A stretch of DNA of 64,000 bases, taken from Bradyrhizobium sp. NFR13. Lineage in GTDB: Bacteria; Pseudomonadota; Alphaproteobacteria; Rhizobiales; Xanthobacteraceae. The notes under the pieces are model-generated. The model was not told the DNA's origin. It worked only from the letters and a program-made list of their open reading frames with translations, and did no database searches. Location: the NCBI RefSeq assembly GCF_900114605.1, contig NZ_FOTP01000001.1:1302001-1366000 (forward strand). Direction: 5' to 3'. Each line of letters begins with the position of its first letter. Position 1 is the first letter of the stretch. Below are positions 28,574-36,994 of the stretch, in pieces. The position numbers and the translations under genes are program-made.

Positions 28574-29956
28574 TTAACCCGCGATTTCCTTGATGCGGGC
28601 GATCAACTCATCGACAGCCTTTTCGACCGGCACCTTCTCGCTGACCACGCGGTTCATCGCTTTGGCCCAGACATTCTCGTTGTTGAGGATCGTGAACTTG
28701 TAGTTCTTCACGAAATCGAACGACGAGGTACCACCCGTGAATTGGGTGTAGACTGCCTTGCGATGCTTGTCGGCCTGCCAGAACGGGCTTGCCTGTCCGG
28801 CCTTGGTCACCGGGAACCAGCGACCGAGCGCACCTTCGACATACGGCCCGAGGTTTTCTTCTTCCATCAGGAACTTGACGAACTCCTTGGCGCCCGCCTT
28901 GTTCTTCGACTGTGAAAAGATCATCCCCGTCTTCACGTCGGAGCGATACTTGATCGGCGTGCCGTCCGGCTTCAGCGGGAACGACGCCGTGACAATCGTC
29001 TCCTCATAGGCCTTCTTGCCGGCCGCGCGCTGCTCCGGCGTCAACGTCTGGTTCTGCGAATCCTCGAACCACTTCGCCGCGATCGAAATCGTGAAGTTGT
29101 GGGTCATCAGGATGCTCTTGTTGTGGAAGGCGACATTGTTGTCGGGGTCCTTCCACGTCGTCGAGGACGGCGGCGTACAGCCCTTGATATAGGTGTCGGT
29201 ATAGTCCCTGAGCGCGCCGATCAGGCCTTCCTTGACCTTGGGATCATCCACCAGAAGCTTGCCGTCATCATCCACCAGCTTAACGTTGTAGGCATCCATG
29301 AAGGTGTAGAACGACTGCAGCGAGTCCGTGGACTCCACGCCCATCGGCTGGCCGACGCCATAGGCACGGCTGCCTGACGCCTTGCGATAGGCCGGCTGGA
29401 CCTTGTCGCACCAGAACGACCAATAGCCCTTCCAGTCCTTGGGGATATCGCTGATCTTGTAACCCGCCTGCTCGAGAAGATCGCTCCAGATCTCCACATG
29501 CATCGACTGCTGCTTTAGCGGAAAGCCGTAATAGGCCTTCTTCTTGGTCTGACCGTTCATCAGATAGGCGGTCTCGACCGTGTTCGGCGCAAACTTGTCC
29601 TTCATTGGCGCGAGAATATCGGTCAGATCTTCGAGCTTGCCCTCGAAAGCCCACTTGCCGGACGCCTGCACGTCATAAGTATCGGCATAGGCAACATCCG
29701 GCGGCGTGCCGGAATCCAGCGCCGCCACGGTCTTCGGGATCATATCCTGAATGGCATATTGCGAGAGTTCGACCTTGATCTTGGTTTTGTCTTCGAACTT
29801 CTTGATCGCTGCCAGCAGCGATTCATCTTCGGATTTATAGAAACCCTTGCTGAACCAAACGGTGATGCTTTGCTGCGCGAAAGCTGGCGCTGCGGTCAGA
29901 AACAAGCCGGAAGCGGCAGTAGCAAAAAAAAGCGCACGGGTACCCTTGGTGATCAA
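28574..29956 (-). CDS. ABC transporter substrate-binding protein (family 1, sugar type)
   Basis: Periplasmic binding protein of 460 residues. The Sec signal peptide has a hydrophobic core ALFFATAASGLFLTAAPAFA and a likely cut at AFA-QQ. The mature start QSITVWFSKGFYKSEDESLL and the pattern DSGTPPDVAYADTYD belong to the extracellular solute-binding family 1 (CUT1). Several tryptophans and tyrosines in KDWKGYWSFWCDKVQPAYRK could line a sugar- or polyol-type pocket; the ligand is unknown. It is the first gene of the importer operon. Confidence 0.93.
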   Translation of the reverse strand: MITKGTRALFFATAASGLFLTAAPAFAQQSITVWFSKGFYKSEDESLLAAIKKFEDKTKIKVELSQYAIQDMIPKTVAALDSGTPPDVAYADTYDVQASGKWAFEGKLEDLTDILAPMKDKFAPNTVETAYLMNGQTKKKAYYGFPLKQQSMHVEIWSDLLEQAGYKISDIPKDWKGYWSFWCDKVQPAYRKASGSRAYGVGQPMGVESTDSLQSFYTFMDAYNVKLVDDDGKLLVDDPKVKEGLIGALRDYTDTYIKGCTPPSSTTWKDPDNNVAFHNKSILMTHNFTISIAAKWFEDSQNQTLTPEQRAAGKKAYEETIVTASFPLKPDGTPIKYRSDVKTGMIFSQSKNKAGAKEFVKFLMEEENLGPYVEGALGRWFPVTKAGQASPFWQADKHRKAVYTQFTGGTSSFDFVKNYKFTILNNENVWAKAMNRVVSEKVPVEKAVDELIARIKEIAG

Positions 29957-30096
29957 GACGTCGTCCTCCCTGATGATTGTTTTTCTTGAGACTACCTCTT
30001 TCTATTTATCCGTCCAGTGAAGAAGTCGATGCTGCGCTGCACTTGTCTGACAACTTCGCAAGGGTTACGTCTTCGTGATTGCAAGGAGAAAATCGG

Positions 30097-30849
30097 ATGT
30101 TTGTCGCTGCCGCCAAGGCGCTATCGCAAATTCTTTCACCGCCGATGCGCAGCATCCTGTGGAAGTCGATCGGACTTGCCCTCGTTTTAATCACCGTCCT
30201 GGCGGTCGGCATGCAACGGCTGTTGAACTGGGCTGCCACTTCGGGCGGCGTCTGGGCTGAAAGTGCTATCGGGTCGGACTACCACACGATGATCAATGTG
30301 CTGTCCTGGATCTTGTCGATTGCCGCCGGTCTCGGCGTCGTCGTCGGCGCAATCTTTCTGATGCCGGCGATCACGTCCTTGGTCGCCAGCGTGTTCGTCG
30401 ATGATGTCGCCGATATCGTCGAGCGCGAGCACTATCCCGCCGAGCGGGTCGGCGTCGCATTACCGTTCGGACTCGCCATGACCGAAGGTGGCAAGACGGC
30501 GCTGCTGACCATCGCGGTCTATCTGATCGCGCTGCCGTTCGTGTTCTTTGCCGGCATTGGTTTCATCGTCTTCTTCATCGCCACGGCCTGGCTGATCGGC
30601 CGCGAATATTTCGAGCTCGCCGCCATGCGGTTCCGCTCACCCGCGGACGCCAAGGCGATGCGCAAGCAGCATGGGGCGACGGTGTTCACCGCGGGGCTGT
30701 TCATCGCAGCCTTCGTCTCGATTCCGATCGTCAACCTGGCCACGCCACTGTTTGGCATGGCCTTCATGGTCCATATGCACAAGCGATTGAGCGGACCACG
30801 ACCGGAGCTGATCGAGCCTGGTCGCGTGACGAAGATGCCGGTTGCCTAG
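30097..30849 (+). CDS. EI24-domain (CysZ-like) inner-membrane protein
   Basis: A 250-residue membrane protein with about four to six helices, including WKSIGLALVLITVLAVGM and LPFVFFAGIGFIVFFIATAW. The order of helices and AWLIGREYFELAAMRFRS and VNLATPLFGMAFMVHMHKRL match the EI24/CysZ family; CysZ itself is a sulfate transporter, but many members are uncharacterised. ATG 30097 is preceded by AGGAG 8 bases upstream; an upstream in-frame ATG lacks one. The last 4 bases overlap the nth gene tail to tail. Confidence 0.82.
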   Translation: MFVAAAKALSQILSPPMRSILWKSIGLALVLITVLAVGMQRLLNWAATSGGVWAESAIGSDYHTMINVLSWILSIAAGLGVVVGAIFLMPAITSLVASVFVDDVADIVEREHYPAERVGVALPFGLAMTEGGKTALLTIAVYLIALPFVFFAGIGFIVFFIATAWLIGREYFELAAMRFRSPADAKAMRKQHGATVFTAGLFIAAFVSIPIVNLATPLFGMAFMVHMHKRLSGPRPELIEPGRVTKMPVA

Positions 30850-31622
30850 ACTACCGTCTTCTCCGGCCACTGGCACAGATCGTTGATCAGGCACACCTCG
30901 CAGCGCGGCTTGCGTGCGAGGCACGTATAGCGGCCGTGCAAGATGAGCCAGTGATGCGCATGCAGCATGAACTCTTCGGGGATCACGCGCTCCAGTTCGA
31001 GTTCGACATCCAGCACGTTCTTGCCCGGCGCCATGTTGGTGCGATTGCCGACGCGGAAGACATGGGTGTCCACAGCCATCGTGTGCTCGCCGAAAGCCAT
31101 GTTGAGCACGACATTGGCGGTCTTGCGTCCGGCGCCCGGCAGTGACTCGATTTCGGCGCGGGTGCGCGGCACCACGCCGCCGAATTCACGGATCAATTTT
31201 TCCGACAGCGCGATGACGTTCTTCGCCTTGGTGCGGTAGAGCCCGATGGTCTTGATGTAATCCCGCACCGCCTCTTCGCCGAGATCGATCATCTTTTGCG
31301 GTGTATCGGCGATGGGAAAAAGCGCGCGCGTCGCCTTGTTGACGCCAGCGTCGGTCGCCTGCGCCGACAACACCACAGCCACGAGTAGCGTATAGGGATT
31401 GAGATGTTCGAGCTCGCCCCTGGGCTCGGGATTGGCCTTGCGGAAGCGCGAGAAGGCTTCATGGACCTGAGCTTTGGTCCAGGGTTTCAGCTTGATGGGC
31501 TTCAACTTGATGGGTTTCGCCTTGGCAATCTTCTTTGCTGGCGCCTTGACCGCTTTCGCTACAACCTTCTTTGCAGGACTGGATTTCGTGCTGGCGGGGA
31601 GCTTGCGGGTGATTTTCGGCAT
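30846..31622 (-). CDS. nth: Endonuclease III (Nth) with a lysine-rich N-terminal tail
   Basis: Bifunctional DNA glycosylase/AP lyase removing oxidised pyrimidines, 258 residues. The helix-hairpin-helix LPGAGRKTANVVLNMAFG holds the catalytic lysine, AVDTHVFRVGNR the catalytic aspartate, and CLARKPRCEVCLINDLC the [4Fe-4S] cluster with C-x6-C-x2-C-x5-C spacing. The start MPKITRKLPAS is chosen; upstream open sequence is not conserved and would run into the divergent gene. About 50 extra residues rich in Lys, Ala and Pro, with KLKPIKLKP repeated, precede the core and resemble a histone H1-like DNA-binding tail. Confidence 0.95.
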   Translation of the reverse strand: MPKITRKLPASTKSSPAKKVVAKAVKAPAKKIAKAKPIKLKPIKLKPWTKAQVHEAFSRFRKANPEPRGELEHLNPYTLLVAVVLSAQATDAGVNKATRALFPIADTPQKMIDLGEEAVRDYIKTIGLYRTKAKNVIALSEKLIREFGGVVPRTRAEIESLPGAGRKTANVVLNMAFGEHTMAVDTHVFRVGNRTNMAPGKNVLDVELELERVIPEEFMLHAHHWLILHGRYTCLARKPRCEVCLINDLCQWPEKTVV

Positions 31623-31644
31623 CAGAGGGATATACTGAGGGACC

Positions 31645-32163
31645 ATGACATCAGGCAACGACTTTGACGTCCTGCAGGAACCGATGCTGTTCAGCGCGCT
31701 GCTGCGTCCGCATCGCGCGCTGGGTCGCAAGGGCTTCCTCGTGCTCATGGGTTTCATCAGCGTGGTCTCGTTCGGCGCGGGGATGGCCTTCCTGCTGATG
31801 GGCGCCTGGCCGGTGCTCGGCTTTTTCGGCCTCGACCTGCTGGCGATCTATATCGCCTTCAAGATCTACGACAGACGCGCCAGGGCCACCGAAGAGATCA
31901 CGGTCACGCCGTCGGAAATCCGTGTGCGCCGGGTCAGCCCGCGCGGTGACGTGGTCGAATGGGCGTTCAATCCGCTCTGGGTGCAGATCGATCAGGTGTG
32001 CCACGCCGAATTCGGCATCGAGCAGCTTTTTCTGGTGTCGCGCGGCCGTCGGGTGTCGATCGCACGGTTCCTCGGCGCGGAGGAAAAGGCAAGCTTCATC
32101 AAAGCCTTGATGGAAGCGCTCCAGGCTGCCAAACGCGGCCCGACCTATAATCCGGTGAACTGA
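31645..32163 (+). CDS. DUF2244-domain membrane protein
   Basis: A 172-residue integral membrane protein of the DUF2244 family, common in alphaproteobacteria. Two close helices (VLMGFISVVSFGAGMAFLLM and PVLGFFGLDLLAIYIAFKIY) are followed by a cytoplasmic beta-rich domain (EEITVTPSEIRVRRVSP, GIEQLFLVSRGRRVSI) that resembles a PH-like fold. Function unknown. It is divergent from nth with only 22 bases between the starts, a conserved neighbourhood in this group as far as I recall. Confidence 0.85.
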   Translation: MTSGNDFDVLQEPMLFSALLRPHRALGRKGFLVLMGFISVVSFGAGMAFLLMGAWPVLGFFGLDLLAIYIAFKIYDRRARATEEITVTPSEIRVRRVSPRGDVVEWAFNPLWVQIDQVCHAEFGIEQLFLVSRGRRVSIARFLGAEEKASFIKALMEALQAAKRGPTYNPVN

Positions 32164-32244
32164 TGACCAATCGGGAAACGGGTGGTTTGTGCACCGGGGC
32201 AGGCCTACATCGATATCATGATGAATCTTGCCAGAGACCTAGCG

Positions 32245-33126
32245 ATGACTGAGCATCGCCCGATCAAGCCGGGCCAGCGCGACGCGGCCCTGCGCGATTA
32301 CGATTCAGTGCGCCGTGCTATCGGTTTCATGCACTCACAGTGGCGGGACCAGCCGAACATCGAGGCCGTGGCTGACGCCGCGAGCGTGACGCCGGACGAG
32401 TTGCACCACCTGTTCCGCCGCTGGGCCGGACTGACACCGAAAGCGTTCATGCAGGCGCTGACGCTCGATCATGCCAAGCACCTGCTGCGCGATTCCGCCA
32501 GCGTGCTCGATGCGGCGCTCGACTCCGGCCTGTCGGGCCCGGGCCGGCTGCACGATCTGTTCGTCACCCATGAAGCGATGTCGCCGGGAGAATGGAAAAC
32601 CGGCGGCGCCGGTATGGAATTGCGCTACGGCTTCCATCCCTCGCCGTTCGGCACAGCCATCGTGATCGCCAGCGAGCGCGGCCTTGCGGGTCTCGCTTTC
32701 TCCGATCCCGGTGAGGAGCGGGCAGGCTTTGCTGACATGGCTCGCCGCTGGCCGGCCGCGACGCTCATCGAAGATATGAAGGCGACCGCACCACTGGCAC
32801 GGCGCATTTTCGATACCAAACTGTGGCGCCCGGACCAGCCGCTGCGCGTGGTACTGATTGGCACAGATTTCGAGGTCCGCGTCTGGGAAACGCTGCTGAA
32901 GATTCCGATGGGCCGCGCCGTCAGTTATTCGGATATCGCCTGCAAGATCGACAAGCCAAAAGCCTCACGCGCCGTTGGCGGTGCGGTGGGCCGCAACCCG
33001 ATCTCTTTCGTGGTGCCGTGCCACCGCGCGATCGGCAAATCCGGCGCGCTAACCGGCTATCACTGGGGCATCACCCGCAAACAGGCGATGATCGGCTGGG
33101 AGGCCGGGCAGGTCGGGGCGAGCTAA
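32245..33126 (+). CDS. AraC-type HTH fused to methylated-DNA-protein cysteine methyltransferase
   Basis: A two-part protein of 293 residues. The N-terminal half is an AraC-type helix-turn-helix (PNIEAVADAASVTPDELHHL, FRRWAGLTPKAFMQALTL). The C-terminal half is an Ogt/Ada-C domain that transfers the methyl group from O6-methylguanine to its own cysteine in NPISFVVPCHRAIGKSGAL. The zinc-binding N-terminal domain of Ada that senses methylphosphotriesters is absent, so autoregulation like that of Ada is not assured. The start is uncertain: ATG 32245, ATG 32218/32221 or GTG 32182 are all possible. Confidence 0.9.
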   Translation: MTEHRPIKPGQRDAALRDYDSVRRAIGFMHSQWRDQPNIEAVADAASVTPDELHHLFRRWAGLTPKAFMQALTLDHAKHLLRDSASVLDAALDSGLSGPGRLHDLFVTHEAMSPGEWKTGGAGMELRYGFHPSPFGTAIVIASERGLAGLAFSDPGEERAGFADMARRWPAATLIEDMKATAPLARRIFDTKLWRPDQPLRVVLIGTDFEVRVWETLLKIPMGRAVSYSDIACKIDKPKASRAVGGAVGRNPISFVVPCHRAIGKSGALTGYHWGITRKQAMIGWEAGQVGAS

Positions 33127-33203
33127 AGACGGGAAGAGACGCTGGCCGTGGCTTCTGTAACCGGCAGGCCGCGAGATGGACGCGACCTGCTGGATCGCGA
33201 TGA

Positions 33204-34571
33204 TCAGGAAACTTCCTTCAGCACCGGCACTGCCGCCTCATCTGGCTTCATTTCCTCGAGACTGCGATTGCGCGGCTCGATACCCAGCGCCCATACAGTG
33301 ATGATCTGCAGGATCAGGAGCCCGATCATCAGCGCCATCACACCTGCAACGCCCCGTGCCTCGAACAGCGTCACCACCAGGAACGGCGTCACGATGGTAG
33401 CGCCACGCCCCAGCGTATTGACGATCCCCGACGCCCGCAGACGCACTTCGGTGGGGAACAGTTCGGGGATGTAGATGCCGAACAGCAGCGCAACCAGCAC
33501 ATAGATCGGAATCGTGAGCGCGAAGCCCACCGCTGGCAGCAGCAGCGGGTCGGAAATCATCGGATAGATGATGCCCAGCACCACCGCAATCAGCGACGAA
33601 CCGATAATGGTCGGCTTGCGACCCCAACGATCCGCCGTCAGCGCGCCGATGGCCGAGCCGACCGGAGCACCCAGCGCCATCAGCAGCGAGTAACTGAACG
33701 AGGTCGCGACGCTCAATCCCTGTTTGATGAAGAACACCGGCAGCCAGGTCACGAAGCCATACAGCAATGTGTTGATGGTGATCAGGCAGACCGAACCGAC
33801 GATCATGCGCGACAGCAGCGGCGGCGCGAACAGCGACGACAACTGGCCGGACGCCTGCACGGTTGGGACCGTGGTCACCGGCGGCAGCGGCTTGCCTTGG
33901 GCGGCCTCACTCTCGATCTTCTGCATGAGCGCCTCAGCCTCCTCGCGGCGACCGACGGCCTCGAGCCAACGCGGCGACTCCGGCAAGTTCTTGCGCATGT
34001 ACCAGACCACCAGCGCACCGATGCCGCCGAGCACAAACATCGCGCGCCACCCGAACATCGGCACCACGAACGAGGCGACCAGCAGCGCCACCGGCAGGCC
34101 GCTGACGACGCAGACGGCCATCAACCCCAGATACTTACCGCGTGAACGGGCCGGAACGAACTCGGTCATCGTCGAGTAGCCGACCACGTTTTCAGCTCCG
34201 AGCCCGAGGCCCATCACGAAGCGGCACAGGATCAGGATGGTCATGTTCGGTGCGAATGCTGCCGCAAGCGATGCCAGGCCGAATAGCAGCAGATTAAACT
34301 GGTAGGAGAACCGACGGCCAAAGCGGTCACCGAGAAAGCCGGTGCCGAACGAGCCGAGCATCATTCCGAAGAACGTCGCTGAAATGAACAGCGCATTCTC
34401 GGCGAGCGTCGAGAAGCCGCTCTTGAGCGTTACGCCCAGCACCGTTCCTGCGATGTAAATGTCAAAGCCGTCGAAGAACATTCCAATCCCGATCAACGTC
34501 ATGATGCGATAGTGGAACGGTCCGATCGGCAGCCGGTCCAGCCGGCCGCCTGCATTTACTGATGTCGGCAT
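33204..34571 (-). CDS. MFS transporter (metabolite:proton symporter type)
   Basis: A 455-residue twelve-helix permease. The first helix ends in GIGMFFDGFDIYIAG, the D-G-F-D signature of aromatic-acid/carboxylate symporters. The loop 2-3 motif GFLGDRFGRRFSY and its second-half counterpart GALTADRWGRKPTIIG are both present, and ESPRWLEAVGRREEAEAL marks the central loop. Likely imports an organic acid or related metabolite with protons. It follows the aldehyde dehydrogenase gene by 75 bases on the same strand, suggesting a shared catabolic role. Confidence 0.9.
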   Translation of the reverse strand: MPTSVNAGGRLDRLPIGPFHYRIMTLIGIGMFFDGFDIYIAGTVLGVTLKSGFSTLAENALFISATFFGMMLGSFGTGFLGDRFGRRFSYQFNLLLFGLASLAAAFAPNMTILILCRFVMGLGLGAENVVGYSTMTEFVPARSRGKYLGLMAVCVVSGLPVALLVASFVVPMFGWRAMFVLGGIGALVVWYMRKNLPESPRWLEAVGRREEAEALMQKIESEAAQGKPLPPVTTVPTVQASGQLSSLFAPPLLSRMIVGSVCLITINTLLYGFVTWLPVFFIKQGLSVATSFSYSLLMALGAPVGSAIGALTADRWGRKPTIIGSSLIAVVLGIIYPMISDPLLLPAVGFALTIPIYVLVALLFGIYIPELFPTEVRLRASGIVNTLGRGATIVTPFLVVTLFEARGVAGVMALMIGLLILQIITVWALGIEPRNRSLEEMKPDEAAVPVLKEVS

Positions 34572-34646
34572 CGTCGTCTCTCCCTGTGTGTTTCCATATC
34601 GGTTGGCGCCGTCCCTCTTTGGGGATCTTCTGGCGATCGCTTCGCG

Positions 34647-36176
34647 CTAGTTCAATCGCTTCTGCCCCGCCGTATCGTGATACCAGTCGAACGGGCCGTC
34701 GCCCGTCGCGACCATCACGCTCTTGGTGTTGAAGTGATCGTCGAAGCTTTCGGTGCCGCATTCGCGGCCGATGCCGCTGTCGTCCACGCCGCCCCAGGGC
34801 GATGCGGGATCGAGGCGATGATGATCATTGATCCAGACAATCCCCGCCTTGACGCGACCGGCGACGCGATGCGCGCGCGCGACATCACGGGTGCGAATGG
34901 CCGCTGCAAGTCCGAACGGGGAATCATTGGCCAGACGCAACGCATCGGCCTCGTCCTTGAACGGCGTGACGGATGTGAACGGACCGAACACCTCTTCCTG
35001 GAAGATGCGCATGTCCGACCGGACATCGGCGAACACCGTGGGCTCCACGAAGAACCCGTTTTCGTGACCGGCTATCTTTGCCGCAACGCCACCAGCAACC
35101 AGCCGGGCACCGTCTTCGTGACCGAAACGCGCATAGGAAAGAACGCGGTCGCGCTGGCGCGCCGAGATCACCGGACCGAGCTGTGTGTTGGGATCGAAAG
35201 GATCGCCAATGCGGATAGACTTCGTCTTGGCCTGCAGCTTCGCGACGAATTCGTCGTAGATCGAGGCCTGCACGATATGCCTGGAAGCGCAGACGCAAGT
35301 CTGGCCAGCACCGATGAATGCGCCGAAAGCGGCATAATTGACCGCCTGATCGACATCGAAATCATCGAACACCATGACGGGTGTCTTGCCGCCGAGCTCC
35401 ATGGTCTGATGCGCGAAGACTTTTGCTGCCGAAGCGCCGGCGATGCGCCCGGCCTCGGTGCCGCCGGTCAACACCAGCTTGTTGATGTCGGGATGTTCGG
35501 ACAACATCTTGCCGGCACTTGGGCCGTAGCCCAGCACGATATTGAATACACCTGGCGGCAGGCCGGCTTCGGTGAAGATTTGCGCGAGCTTCAGCGTGGT
35601 CAGGGGCGTGTATTCCGAAGGCTTCACGACCGTCACGCAGCCGGTGGCCAGCACGGCCCCCAGCGATTTGCACAGGATCATCAGCGGATGATTGAACGGC
35701 GTACAATTCGCCACGATCCCGATCGGCGTGCGCAGCGTATAGTTGAGATAGGCGCCTTCAACCGGAATGACGGAATCGCGCCGCGCCAGGGCGACGCCCG
35801 CGAAGTAGCGGAAGAAGTCCGGGAGGCGCGAGAGCTGCGCCCGGGTCTCGTTGACCGGACGGCCGTTGTTCAACGTTTCCAGCCGGTACAGCGAGTCGAG
35901 ATTAGCCTCGAAGGCATCGGCAAGCTTGTTGATGAGGCGCGCGCGGGCGCGCGTATCCATGCCGCCCCAGGCGCGTCCTTCGAACGCCGTACGCGCGCTC
36001 TTCATCGCATGATCGATATCGGCTGCGGTCGAATTGGGGATTCGTGCGATGACGTCGCCCGTAGCCGGGTTGCGCACATCGATCATCTCGCCGTTGCCAG
36101 CTTCGACTTCACGGCCATCGATGAAGTTGCCATGGATCTCGACATCGATGGAGCCGGTTTTTGCTGGAATGTTCAT
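34647..36176 (-). CDS. Aldehyde dehydrogenase family protein
   Basis: NAD(P)-dependent aldehyde dehydrogenase of 509 residues. The general base is E260 in HQTMELGGKTP, the nucleophile C294 in GAGQTCVCASR; VVKPSEYTPLTTLKLA and LTGGTEAGRIAGASA form the cofactor site. The usual PWNFP loop appears as TPFNHPL, retaining the oxyanion asparagine. The start overlaps the stop of the GntR gene by 4 bases and the MFS gene follows, so regulator, enzyme and permease form one unit. The substrate aldehyde is not evident. Confidence 0.95.
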   Translation of the reverse strand: MNIPAKTGSIDVEIHGNFIDGREVEAGNGEMIDVRNPATGDVIARIPNSTAADIDHAMKSARTAFEGRAWGGMDTRARARLINKLADAFEANLDSLYRLETLNNGRPVNETRAQLSRLPDFFRYFAGVALARRDSVIPVEGAYLNYTLRTPIGIVANCTPFNHPLMILCKSLGAVLATGCVTVVKPSEYTPLTTLKLAQIFTEAGLPPGVFNIVLGYGPSAGKMLSEHPDINKLVLTGGTEAGRIAGASAAKVFAHQTMELGGKTPVMVFDDFDVDQAVNYAAFGAFIGAGQTCVCASRHIVQASIYDEFVAKLQAKTKSIRIGDPFDPNTQLGPVISARQRDRVLSYARFGHEDGARLVAGGVAAKIAGHENGFFVEPTVFADVRSDMRIFQEEVFGPFTSVTPFKDEADALRLANDSPFGLAAAIRTRDVARAHRVAGRVKAGIVWINDHHRLDPASPWGGVDDSGIGRECGTESFDDHFNTKSVMVATGDGPFDWYHDTAGQKRLN

Positions 36177-36823
36177 AGATCTCTCCCTTCGACTATGATC
36201 GCGTTACGCGCCAAGGCAGGCAGCACGCGCTTTTCTGTTTTCTCGATGTGGGCCTTGATGATGCGTGCCGCGCCGCGTTGATCACGGCGCTGCATGGCGT
36301 CGATCAGGCTGACGTGCTCACCCACGAGCTGCATGTGATCGCGGCCCTTGACGTTGGCGATGCTGACGCGCACTAGCCGGTCGGCCTGTTCGATCAGATC
36401 GCGCGCGGCTGACGCCATGCGCCGGTTGCCGGACGCCTCTGCCAGCGCGATGTGGAAGGCGCGGTTGTAGTCGATGAAATCTTCCGCTGAGCCGTCGAAC
36501 AACCGGTACTGGTCCAACCCGCGCAGGATGTCGTCCGAGGCCTGCTCGATCGCCTCCGACACACAGGCCGGCTCGACCGCATAGCGAAACCGCAGCAGGT
36601 CCCGGGCGTCCGAGATCGAGATCGGATTGACCCGGTAACCCTGGCGCGGCTGCACCGTCACGAGATGCTCCCGCTCCAGCCGCAGCAAAGCCTCGCGTAC
36701 GGGCTGCCGGCTGACCGCATAGCGCTCCGCAAGTTCCTGCTCCCGCATATCATCGCCTGGCAAAAAGCGACACATGAGGATATCAGACCTGAGGCTATTA
36801 TAGACATTATCCCTGAGAAGCAC
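36173..36823 (-). CDS. GntR-family regulator with FCD ligand domain
   Basis: A 216-residue FadR-subfamily (FCD) repressor-type regulator. The N-terminal winged helix reads EQELAERYAVSRQPVREALL, then LEREHLVTVQPRQGYRV. The C-terminal all-helical FCD domain has the metal-binding pattern including DYNRAFHIALAEASGNRRM and GEHVSLIDAMQRRD. The GTG start has GAGGG 7-8 bases upstream. It is first in the unit with the aldehyde dehydrogenase and MFS genes, so it probably controls their expression in response to the transported acid or a derivative. A 14-base palindrome lies 37 bases upstream. Confidence 0.92.
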   Translation of the reverse strand: MLLRDNVYNSLRSDILMCRFLPGDDMREQELAERYAVSRQPVREALLRLEREHLVTVQPRQGYRVNPISISDARDLLRFRYAVEPACVSEAIEQASDDILRGLDQYRLFDGSAEDFIDYNRAFHIALAEASGNRRMASAARDLIEQADRLVRVSIANVKGRDHMQLVGEHVSLIDAMQRRDQRGAARIIKAHIEKTEKRVLPALARNAIIVEGRDL

Positions 36824-36859
36824 GGATATTCCCTCTGATTCTTGCCGTAAGATGCATCT

Positions 36860-36873
36860 CGTGAAATATCACG
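36860..36873. promoter_or_regulatory. Palindrome, candidate GntR operator
   Basis: CGTGA-AATA-TCACG is a perfect 5-base inverted repeat around an AT centre, in the 171-base gap between the divergent GntR-type gene and the alpha/beta hydrolase gene. Its position suits a regulator binding site controlling one or both directions. The assignment is by position only. Confidence 0.35.
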
Positions 36874-36994
36874 TCAAGTCAGATTTGCGCGATCGAGGCC
36901 TTGCTTTTAGGCTCCGGTCCGGGACACAACAGGACAGGCGGATGCGACAGCCGATCAGGCTGCGGGCTGCAAGCTTTTGACGGGAGAGGCAAAA

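Noticed and set aside
34677-36281. Open frame of 534 codons opposite the aldehyde dehydrogenase and GntR genes
   Set aside because: It is antisense to two clear genes with intact motifs, and its translation is rich in Arg, His and Asp without any domain; a typical GC-rich shadow.
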